This document shows, one piece after another, positions 11,265 to 17,500 of a DNA stretch of 17,500 nucleotides. The position numbers and the translations under genes are program-made. This DNA is from Halisarca cf. caerulea. Lineage: Eukaryota > Porifera > Demospongiae > Chondrillida > Halisarcidae. The notes under the pieces were generated by a model, which saw only the letters and a list, made by a program, of their open reading frames with translations, searched no databases and was not told the DNA's origin. How positions within the stretch are numbered: the stretch's first letter is position 1; each line of letters begins with the position of its first letter. The DNA lies in contig CAUJGJ010000093.1 of the NCBI GenBank assembly GCA_963170055.1, positions 1,762,501 to 1,780,000 of the forward strand, given 5' to 3'.

Positions 11265-11562
11265 ACAGAACAAGCTGTGGATACCCCCCCACCCCACCCC
11301 AATTAAGCAGATTCATACCAACTACTACTTTGCAATTGATGTTAAACAGATTTGTGTGAACCCTGACAAGGACAAGGCCCAAGGTCCTTTGGAAACAGCA
11401 TTATTTATGATAAAATGTAGCGCAATGGTAAAATGGCGAACTTAATAGGCGCTGGCACACTCGAATTAGTGGAAATGCGACTTGTGCAAACCGAAACTAT
11501 TCTAAAAGAAAGCAAGGTATATATAACTTGTTGTAAGAGATGTATTTAGTGTTTTAGGGATA
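11265..11562 (+). repeat. Segmental duplication, copy 1 (empty transposon site)
   Basis: Bases 11265-11562 recur at 12397-12671 plus 13713-13753. The first 150 bp are identical by eye. Later differences are a 12-bp gap in copy 1 (TTTTATAAAAGT is missing), a few substitutions and one T. At 11523-11527 the sequence reads through ATAAC without interruption, the unoccupied version of the transposon site in copy 2. The right-hand homology stops at GGGATA, immediately before the hairpin-ended repeat. Confidence 0.92.
11433..11516 (+). CDS. Candidate 5' exon of an unknown plus-strand gene, copy 1
   Basis: 28-codon open stretch from ATG (AAAATGG context) starting MANLIGAGTLELVEMR and ending KESK, followed at once by AAG/GTATAT, a possible donor, phase 0. 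The duplicate at 12577-12660 encodes the identical peptide although two bases differ (GCG/GCA, AAC/AAT), both silent. This hints at former or present coding, but two changes are few. No matching downstream exon was found and the peptide is not recognised. Confidence 0.25.
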
Positions 11563-11670
11563 CTAGGGGAGAAGGCGGCCTTCGGCCACCTTCACCCCTA
11601 GTTTGGGTGGCGGGTGCAACCCTTATATTGAGTGAAGAGGTTGTGTTCAGTGAATTTATCCAATTATTGA
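11563..11670 (+). repeat. Hairpin-ended interspersed repeat, copy 2
   Basis: Plus-strand member of the family seen at 236-341. The first 39 bp (11563-11601) form a near-perfect hairpin: CTAGGGGAGAAGGCGGCC, loop TTC, then a complement with two mismatches. It is followed by GGGTGGCGGGTGCAACCCTT and on toward the (CA)n tract. It sits exactly where the right-hand homology of the segmental duplication ends, so it probably inserted into, or marks the breakpoint of, copy 1. Confidence 0.7.
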
Positions 11671-11696
11671 GTTCAATTTCCATATTAAGAGAAAGT

Positions 11697-11741
11697 ACAC
11701 ACACACACACACTCACACACTCACACACGTGCACACACACT

Positions 11742-11792
<51 letters not shown>

Positions 11793-11833
11793 ACACACAC
11801 ATACACACACACACACAAACACACACACGGGCC

Positions 11834-11904
<71 letters not shown>

Positions 11905-11935
11905 ACACACACACACACACAAACTCACACAGGCC

Positions 11936-12009
<74 letters not shown>

Positions 12010-12097
12010 CACACACATGCACACACAACACTCACCAACTATTGGCACACACACACACATATATATACGTACATACACACACATACGTGCAAAACAT

Positions 12098-12171
<74 letters not shown>

Positions 12172-12187
12172 GACACACACACACACA
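11697..12187 (+). repeat. (CA)n microsatellite, about 490 bp, interrupted
   Basis: Almost continuous ACACAC with interruptions such as GTGC, CTCTC, ACGGGCCCAA, GGCCAAC, a TATATATACGTACATAC patch at about 12060 and CAAAACATGCA. All open frames inside (His-Thr or Cys-Val repeats) are artefacts of the dinucleotide. Confidence 0.98.
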
Positions 12188-12330
12188 AATCTTGCATAAA
12201 GTTCAAACCATTGCTAACGACACCCAAGTATTTCGATATGGCCAATTCATTTCGTTGGTGATCATTCTGCTCTTATTCTCAGCGGATAAATCTTCTGCTA
12301 TATAGTCAGCAACATTCGTCGACTGTTGGT

Positions 12331-12389
<59 letters not shown>

Positions 12390-12397
12390 AACACAAA
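12331..12397 (+). repeat. (CA)n microsatellite, second tract
   Basis: About 52 bp of pure CA followed by three CAAACA-like units, directly abutting the left edge of segmental duplication copy 2. The position suggests a role in the duplication breakpoint. Confidence 0.95.
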
Positions 12398-12576
12398 CAG
12401 AACAAGCTGTGGATACCCCCCCACCCCACCCCAATTAAGCAGATTCATACCAACTACTACTTTGCAATTGATGTTAAACAGATTTGTGTGAACCCTGACA
12501 AGGACAAGGCCCAAGGTCCTTTGGAAACAGCATTATTTATGATAAAATTTTATAAAAGTTGTAGCGCAATGGTAAG

Positions 12577-12660
12577 ATGGCAAATTTAATAGGCGCTGGC
12601 ACACTCGAATTAGTGGAAATGCGACTTGTGCAAACCGAAACTATTCTAAAAGAAAGCAAG
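12577..12660 (+). CDS. Candidate 5' exon of an unknown plus-strand gene, copy 2
   Basis: Same 28-residue peptide as at 11433-11516, with the same GTATAT donor candidate after it. Here the putative intron is entered 11 bp later by the 1,041-bp transposon. The nearest tested acceptor on the plus strand (TTTCAG at about 14114) gives a stop in the required phase, so no join is proposed. Confidence 0.25.
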
Positions 12661-12671
12661 GTATATATAAC

Positions 12672-13712
12672 CAGAGCCGGAACCGGAGGAAGCAATTTCA
12701 AACTGGTAGGGCCACAAGATATATTCGGCGTCATAATAATTATTATTCCTATGTACATAAGGTAAGGCAAGGGGTGTCCATAGGGCATGGTGTTCCTGGA
12801 CAATAATTGACAATAATGCTTTATGATTCTGTAGTTCTATAGACAATGAAGATAATTTATTAGTGGACATAAGTGTGCAGAGGTTGTACATTCATGCTAT
12901 GTATTTCTTTGGACTTAAAATTATCTTTGTCATCTAGAGATAGATTTCAAATGGCCAGTGTCCGGAAACAGTATGCTGTCCTGAAAGCCCCTCCCTGCCC
13001 TTACCACATCAGTTGACAATTGAGTGTATTTGGTTTAATTTTTGACAACGGGATAGCAACAATAATAATATTATTACTGTTACGTAGTCAATACTGGGAT
13101 ACATTGAAAATGGACAAATTATATCATTGGTATAAGGTCTGATCACAGCTACATTAAACCAGTGAAACCACTTCTACTGATCAAACCACGACGGTTGGAA
13201 CGATCAAAGAGCAACTGACGATTTTCCTAACGCTGCCTTAGAGAATGACTTTATCACTCCTGTCCTTGGCTGATTTGGTTATTACCAGTAGTAGGACAAT
13301 CCGAGTGAACTAGCAACGGCAGTGTTAACTTTAGAACGCTTAAGCACTGCAATGATCCCTTTTGTGAATGTGAACGGTTACCTACGCAACTTCTGGCCTT
13401 TGTACAGTATACTTATACACATTAATACGTAATAATAAGATGTACAAAATAGTTAAACAAGAAGATGGCTGCGATAACTACAAACGACATGCGGTTTGGT
13501 TCTGTATGAATACATAACATTTTTGAGTGCTCTACTGAACGAATTTACTTGTATTTATTTTGACTGTTCAATGTGTGCAAGAAGAAATTTTGTGATCTAG
13601 GAATGAATATATGGGAGACTTTACTATTTTCATATCAACAAAAAATATTGGGTCTGGCCCTAAAAGTGGTAGGGCCAGAGCCCAGGCAGCCCGGGTGGTT
13701 CCGGCGGCCCTG
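12672..13712. mobile_element. Non-autonomous DNA transposon, 1,041 bp, with 5-bp target duplication ATAAC
   Basis: Boundaries are exact because the empty site is preserved at 11523-11527. The element begins CAGAGCCGGAACCGG and ends CCGGCGGCCCTG, so the termini are CAG..CTG. The inverted ends are imperfect: CAGAGCC-GGAACC against CAGGGCCGCCGGAACC, with a second shared block near TAGGGCCA..ATATT about 40-60 bp in. The target duplication is ATAAC on both sides. The right end also holds a local hairpin, TGGCCCTA..TAGGGCCA. No ORF above 88 codons and no transposase motif were seen, so it depends on another element. The superfamily is unresolved: CAG ends suggest hAT, but hAT makes 8-bp duplications; 5 bp is known for Transib. 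Confidence 0.85.
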
Positions 13713-13753
13713 ATAACTTGTTGTAAGAGATGTATTTTAGTGTTTTAGGGATA

Positions 13754-14389
13754 TTACGTTACTTTTTAAGCTAGGTTTGTAACAGATTATAGTTTTTAAA
13801 CTAGGTCTCTTGCAAAAATTGGTACGCAATAGCATACTTTGCGTATTAGCTGTGGACACCCTTGTACCCCGTGCATAAAAGTGCTGAAAATCACAGTGAA
13901 AGTAGTTCATGGATTTCGCTACAAAAGACAATTGATCACTACCAGTTTGATTGTCTCCCCCAAAATCTTTTATATATCCTGGTTATCATGTCACTGTAGG
14001 AATAGGAGTGTTTAATATTATCTCTAAGTACTAGTTTAACAAAACTGATAATTTATGAACATATTGGCTCATAAAAACATGCCATGGTGCTATGCTATGG
14101 GTCTTTCAGCTTTAGAGTGTAAAGAAATATTACTTGAGCTTCACATCAATTGCCAGCAGATGCTGTTCCAAGTTGAAGCAATAAGATGGACATGTTATAC
14201 ACCGGAGCTCATTACGAAAGAGATTCATATACTATTCCAAATTTGCCCACGTTAGTGACTTGAGTGCTATGACTCTGACACTGGTAAACAAAGAGACTAT
14301 AATATTATGATAAAAATTCAATGACATATATTCCATATCTTTGCACACCACTTCATTGACCAGTTGATAAATTCTAGATTTCATAAAAT
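13754..14389. other. Unannotated stretch
   Basis: AT-rich DNA to the right of the segmental duplication. An open frame at 14055-14255 (66 codons) lacks recognisable domains, and its best acceptor does not join the candidate upstream exon in phase. Nothing supported. Confidence 0.6.
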
Positions 14390-14402
14390 TAGGTATACTA
14401 CA

Positions 14403-14693
14403 CAGCAAAAGGGTTGTAGTTGTGCTTTGACCATACTATAAAAAAAGCACCATCACAGTGGCAAATTCTCACAGTAAGAAGAGAGGACTTCAACACGTAA
14501 AGACGCGACTATTCTAAAATTCTGTTCTTAACTTCTAAAAAGATCCAACTAAAGCTAGGGTAGATAGAAATGTACTAACCACGATAATCTGAGACGAAAC
14601 ATCGCTGTTTTGCCAAAGATCCAACTAAAAGTGCTTTTGCTTTGGTGCATTTTTTTATAGTATGGTCAAAGCACAACTACAACCCTTTTGCTG
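14403..14693. mobile_element. MITE with 44-bp perfect terminal inverted repeats
   Basis: 14403-14446 (CAGCAAAAGGGTTGTAGTTG...) is the exact reverse complement of 14650-14693; after one extra base the match continues GCACC. Element length is 291 bp including a later 61-bp insert (14554-14614), so about 215 bp originally after also removing one copy of the 15-bp repeat. The flanks share only ACA (14400-14402 and 14694-14696), a possible 3-bp target duplication. No coding capacity. Confidence 0.82.
14554..14614 (-). repeat. 61-bp templated insert inside the MITE
   Basis: The insert is bounded by identical 15-bp direct repeats AAAGATCCAACTAAA (14539-14553 and 14615-14629). Of it, 14561-14614 is the exact reverse complement of 14891-14944, and the match extends to 56 bp counting two bases of the flank. 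The remaining seven bases (GCTAGGG) are untemplated here. It reads as repair or insertion of a nearby copied fragment with duplication of the target. Confidence 0.85.
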
Positions 14694-14744
14694 ACACTTT
14701 AGACCTGCTAACAAACCGGTACTTGGGGTTAATCTAGGCGTTCG

Positions 14745-14930
14745 GTGAAGATGTCTGTTATATCATCTAGTGGTTTTGGATTTTCCTTGACCAATCCCGT
14801 GATGGGAGGTTTCCAAGGAATATCCGTTACTGCTCTGCCCAGTGCTACTGATGAAGGGTGGAATTCCCAGAAAAGGCCTTATAGCACATTGGCAAAACAG
14901 CGATGTTTCGTCTCAGATTATCGTGGTTAG
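14745..14930 (+). pseudogene. Possible coding fragment with motif FSLTNPVMGGFQ
   Basis: Open plus-strand stretch of 61 codons reading ..SSGFGFSLTNPVMGGFQG.. and ending CFVSDYRG before a stop; TATCGTG/GTTAGT could be a donor. A diverged partner at 7125-7192 reads RFSLTNPMIGIFQ in frame before a stop, about 75% identical in DNA over 57 bp, with the reading frame kept. This suggests both derive from one coding sequence or coding repeat. The protein is not recognised. The last 54 bases are the donor of the inverted insert at 14554-14614. Confidence 0.22.
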
Positions 14931-14957
14931 TACATTTCTATCTAGGTATACTACACA

Positions 14958-15373
14958 CTTTCATCAGAAAGAGCAATTAGCATCTCTTGCATTCATTGAA
15001 AGTGAGTACAATACAATGCAGCTACAGACAACAGAACCAAAAACTTTGAAGCATATACTTATATAGTAGCTATAGTAAATTGTGCTGAAAAGTAAGTTCC
15101 TACATTTGTCGTAAATGGCTACTACATATTAAGAACTAGTGATGGTGGCTATTAACAGCTCTAGAACAAATTTCAATAATATTGGCAACTTTAGTCTTAT
15201 TCTTCCCCATCCCACAGAGGGGTGTTTTAGCACTCTAATCAAATGAATGAACATCTCTTTAAACATGACATAGAAATACATGCGAACACAAATTTGAAAA
15301 ACATCCCCCCCCCCATCACACACATGTACCCAACAAACAGGGTGAATAAGTGCCTAATACACACTTCACTCAC
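14958..15373 (-). other. Right end of the large intron 2
   Basis: No repeat or exon recognised apart from a C(10) run at 15305-15314. It begins immediately downstream of the Ig exon donor (on the minus strand). Confidence 0.65.
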
Positions 15374-15670
15374 CAAACCTGACAATTTGTGTATCTTTGG
15401 TACCATCTTTACGGGATCTACACTCATACTGTCCTCCTTGAGATGATTGGTAGCTAGTGAAAATCAGGACCTGGACAGAGGTAGTACCCCTCACTTGAAC
15501 TCCATCTCCTGTTACTACTGGTTCTCCATCCGGACCATACCACCGAACAGTACCACCTAGTTCACTGCATGACACTGCTAGTTTACTACCAACATCGACA
15601 GTGACAGTAGCAGGACTTTCCAGTGAAGTGGAAGGATTGAGTCTCCTGATTGTTGCACCGTGTGCAATTC
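15374..15670 (-). CDS. Exon 2: single immunoglobulin domain
   Basis: 297-bp exon (99 codons), phase 1 at both ends, coding for one Ig-superfamily domain, about residues 21-118 of the protein. Visible landmarks are B-strand Cys54 (LAVSCSEL), core Trp63 (VRWYG) and the F-strand motif GGQYEC with Cys103, giving the usual Cys-Cys pair 49 residues apart and the Trp 9 residues after the first Cys. The acceptor is CCTAG at 15671-15672; the donor is TTTG/GTGAGT at 15373. The small domain with one disulfide suits an extracellular adhesion or receptor ectodomain. The next exon recognised is about 9.8 kb away, so further exons may have been missed or the intron may simply be large. The domain call is solid. 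The identity of the whole gene is not recognised. Confidence 0.85.
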
Positions 15671-15826
15671 CTAGGAAATAAAATAAAAAAGAATCAAATT
15701 GGAGCATTTTAAAGAATACATTTAAAAATTTGCTAAAAGTGATAATCTCCAAAGGAAAGCAAACAATTACAAGAGGATAGTACAGTATTACTATTGATGT
15801 CATTGGGACAGGATAGGAGGACTTAC

Positions 15827-15884
15827 CAAAACAGACAGCAATTATTGCTGACGCGAACAACCAGCCCAATCCTCCGTGAGTCAT
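15827..15884 (-). CDS. Exon 1 of Ig/FN3 receptor-like gene: start codon and signal peptide
   Basis: First coding exon of a split minus-strand gene. It encodes 19 residues plus one base: a short N-terminus followed by the hydrophobic run LFASAIIAVCF, which with the start of exon 2 (GIAHG) makes a standard secretory signal peptide. Cleavage probably falls near AHG/ATI. The ATG at 15884 has A at -3 (ACCATG). The exon ends ..TTTG/GTAAGT, a strong donor at 15826, in phase 1. Intron 1 is 156 bp (15671-15826) and ends in a pyrimidine-rich tract and CCTAG. Joining restores a Gly codon across the splice. The open frame continues through the intron, so an unspliced read is possible, but it would insert an implausible stretch between signal and Ig domain. 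Exon boundaries are read by eye, with no transcript support. Confidence 0.7.
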
Positions 15885-15919
15885 GGTTCACAAATAAAAG
15901 TGGTAGTGAACGAATCATG

Positions 15920-15926
15920 TTTTATA
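15920..15926 (-). promoter_or_regulatory. Possible TATA box upstream of exon 1
   Basis: TATAAAA on the minus strand, 36 bp upstream of the proposed ATG at 15884. If used, transcription would start about 25-30 bp downstream, leaving a 5' UTR of only about 10 bases. This window is rich in AT words, so chance occurrence is likely; position is the only support. Confidence 0.3.
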
Positions 15927-16377
15927 ATCTAGTGAATGAACAGCGCTGAAAGTCTTGCATTGCGCAACAACACGATATGGTGGCTCTTAGGCTCGCGTAG
16001 CCAGACCACAATATGGTCTCCATTATTCGGGGAACAAGAAGGATTATCAAAGTAATACATGCATAGGTCATTGAATAAGCTGGACATTTAGAGTGACATT
16101 GCATGAAGTCACAGAACCAAATGGAATATTATTCTGCATGATTAATGAATCGCTATTTGGGCCATATATATGGTAATTAGATCATAATATGGATTTGGGA
16201 AGGAGATGACTTGCAGAAATCATGAAATGCCTGAAAACGTTGGTCATCTATCATCCCTCATGACCCAAATTGGATTGTCCACAACTTGCACGTGATACCA
16301 GCAGTTTTTATATTGGATAATAATTCATGATAATGATTTCACTTCCTCATAGAGTCATCGGAAAAGTTTTTTCATAG
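15927..16377. other. Upstream region of the Ig/FN3 gene
   Basis: Between the presumed promoter and the retroelement remnant. No CpG-island-like composition, no clear upstream gene, no recognised repeat. Confidence 0.6.
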
Positions 16378-17190
16378 CACACAGCTAGCTCTATCAAAAT
16401 AACTTCCTTTGCTTCATTCTTCCAGATAACAATATCTGACCTTTCACTGGTGGGGAAATTGTGGGCTGGAAAGGCATAGATTCCCACAGAGGTTAAATCA
16501 GCTGCTACCCTGTGATGGGGTCTAACTTAAGGGAGGCAGTTATGGATGAAGCTAAAAATCTCACAGAAAACATCATTATGTCTTCGATCAAACGTCTCTT
16601 TTCTACAGCAACAGGACAATTGTTAATTGAGAACATGTTATGAGGTTTGTAATCCCCTACATAGACAACAACAAGCTGACACTGGGCGCTTCCATCTGAC
16701 CAGGTTTGAGTTGTGGACTACTGAGTCCAGTGAACCATTCAGATCAAAACACATCACCTGATATGGTAGATCTCACACTACTGAATTGACCAGTAATCTC
16801 TATGAACTTTTGATTCCTGCACAATTGCTCTGGAGAAAGGGCCTTGCACCTCCATCTCATGTACTGATGTTATCATAACTTGAGCAGCTGGCCTTGTTAT
16901 GTAAGCCTTCCTGAAGATTCTTGTCACATTGCTCTTTCAAAATAACTGATCCAACAGAGGAGGAGCAGTACTCTGCAGTATTTAGAAGAATACTCACCAC
17001 TGGATTCATAGACTTCCAAAAAAGTGAGATGAGCTTGGATACCCGAAAGGTCTCATAGAGATCTTCAAGAGACTGGACACCAGCCAAGACCGCCACTGCT
17101 CTATTCATGAATATGATGCTATATAGGATTGGCATAACTTGGAAGCTTTAGCCACTTCATGAGGAATTGTATGCAACAAACATCATGCAA
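16378..17190 (-). pseudogene. Decayed non-LTR retroelement reverse-transcriptase C-terminus
   Basis: Minus-strand coding remnant broken by several frameshifts and stops. Reading 5'->3' on the minus strand: MKWLKLPSYA (about 17160-17130); QSLEDLYETFRVSKL (17075-17031), resembling the segment after the RT thumb; a Cys-x2-Cys..His..Cys zinc-knuckle-like patch (16673-16615, CLC then HVLN then Cys after a frame change) preceded by a VRWKRP-like stretch; and a block ending SERSDIVIW..KEVILIELAV (16452-16384). This resembles the R-P-D-(I/V)-V..E-L-T-V pattern of the restriction-like endonuclease region that follows the knuckle in R2-like non-LTR elements. The order of motifs matches that architecture. 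No intact ORF remains (the longest piece is 92 codons), so it is not active. The family call rests on motif memory; the exact clade is uncertain. Confidence 0.55.
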
Positions 17191-17500
17191 GGGACCTCCT
17201 CAAGAAGGACTCAATTGGAGAGTTGGAAAAGCCATAGGTACCATGACTTAATTGGAGAACCCTGTGATAAATCAACAGCTTCTTCATTCCAGGAATAAGT
17301 GTACTTGTGCACCATCCATTTTACTCATCAGGTCCTCTGTCTTCTTGGAGGCACACTTATGCTCCTCAGTACAGAGAGCGCATTGATTGGCATCCCAAGG
17401 AATTTTACTGTGCTTTGCCAATGAAAGGAAGCTTAATCACCACTTAGGAACAAGCCTTAGGATGGATCCTGAATTCTTTCATCTTTTGGTAATTAACTGA
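17191..17500 (-). other. Possible 5' extension of the retroelement remnant
   Basis: On the minus strand an open piece reads SFLSLAKHSKIPWDANQC, with CALC and HKCASKKTED soon after, ending at a stop at about 17300. Composition resembles old coding sequence, but I cannot match it to a named RT segment. Confidence 0.3.

Larger units (their letters stand above)
12397..13753 (+). repeat. Segmental duplication, copy 2 (interrupted by a 1,041-bp transposon)
   Basis: Direct repeat of 11265-11562, about 1.13 kb downstream. It abuts a (CA)n tract at its left edge and is split at ATAAC (12667-12671 / 13713-13717) by a DNA transposon. After the insertion the homology resumes with TTGTTGTAAGAGATG and ends at 13753. 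Repeat-mediated unequal exchange at the CA tracts could have made the duplication; that is inference. Confidence 0.9.
14390..14957 (+). repeat. 15-bp direct repeats flanking the MITE and FSLTNP fragment
   Basis: TAGGTATACTACACA occurs at 14390-14404 and 14943-14957. The left copy runs into the MITE end; the right copy follows the 54-bp donor segment. It may be a target duplication of a larger 538-bp insertion or a second trace of local copying. Confidence 0.6.

Noticed and set aside
11546..12514. Long open frames of His-Thr or Cys-Val repeats on both strands
   Set aside because: They are translations of the (CA)n microsatellite; a dinucleotide repeat has no stops in several frames.
12577..12803. 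ORFs crossing the left transposon junction
   Set aside because: They run from duplicated host DNA into the element by chance; the empty-site copy shows they are not ancestral.
14055..14255. 66-codon plus-strand ORF as a second exon after the MANLIGAG candidate
   Set aside because: Joining at the TTTCAG acceptor in the phase left by the AAG/GTATAT donor gives an immediate stop; no domain recognised.
15671..15826. Reading the ORF 15366-15884 as one unspliced exon
   Set aside because: The middle has a clean GTAAGT donor and a pyrimidine-rich CCTAG acceptor that restore phase; the read-through peptide is hydrophobic filler between signal and Ig domain.
1..17500. CRISPR, bacterial operon, tRNA or rRNA genes
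   Set aside because: No regularly spaced repeats with unique spacers, no ribosome-binding-site-linked ORFs, and no tRNA or rRNA core sequences were seen; the introns and domains are eukaryotic.

Overview
The window looks like animal nuclear DNA. It is AT-rich, with long non-coding stretches, many short interspersed repeats, a long (CA)n microsatellite and one split gene whose exons carry extracellular domains. The domain content (Ig, Thr/Ser/Pro stalk, FN3), the phase-1 exons and the dense MITE load would suit a sponge or another early-branching marine invertebrate. That placement is inference; nothing here fixes the species.

The main gene lies on the minus strand and runs off the left edge. 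Reading leftward it has a signal-peptide exon (15884-15827), an Ig-domain exon (15670-15374), a Thr/Ser/Pro-rich stalk exon (5571-5446) and two nearly identical FN3 exons (3672-3388 and 693-409). Every junction is phase 1 with GT/AG ends. The 1,051 coding bases seen give about 350 residues of a secreted or membrane-anchored adhesion/receptor-like protein. Any membrane or cytoplasmic part lies outside the window. The intron between the Ig and stalk exons is about 9.8 kb and holds most of the repeats.

Layout: 1-3.4 kb, last FN3 exon, a hairpin-ended repeat and two MITEs; 3.4-5.6 kb, first FN3 exon, a purine-skewed intron and the stalk exon; 5.6-9.3 kb, almost featureless intron; 9.3-9.75 kb, a 425-bp near-perfect inverted repeat; 10.6 kb, a 73-bp tandem duplication; 11.26-13.75 kb, a recent direct segmental duplication wrapped around (CA)n tracts, one copy carrying a 1,041-bp DNA transposon and the other keeping the empty site; 14.39-14.96 kb, a MITE that has received a 61-bp insert copied in inverse orientation from DNA about 280 bp away; 15.37-15.93 kb, Ig and signal exons with a possible TATA box; 16.38-17.2 kb, a decayed minus-strand remnant of a non-LTR retroelement reverse transcriptase C-terminus.

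No tRNA, rRNA, CRISPR array or bacterial-type operon was seen. The most informative structures are the paired filled and empty transposon sites and the nested insertion history at 14.4-14.96 kb.
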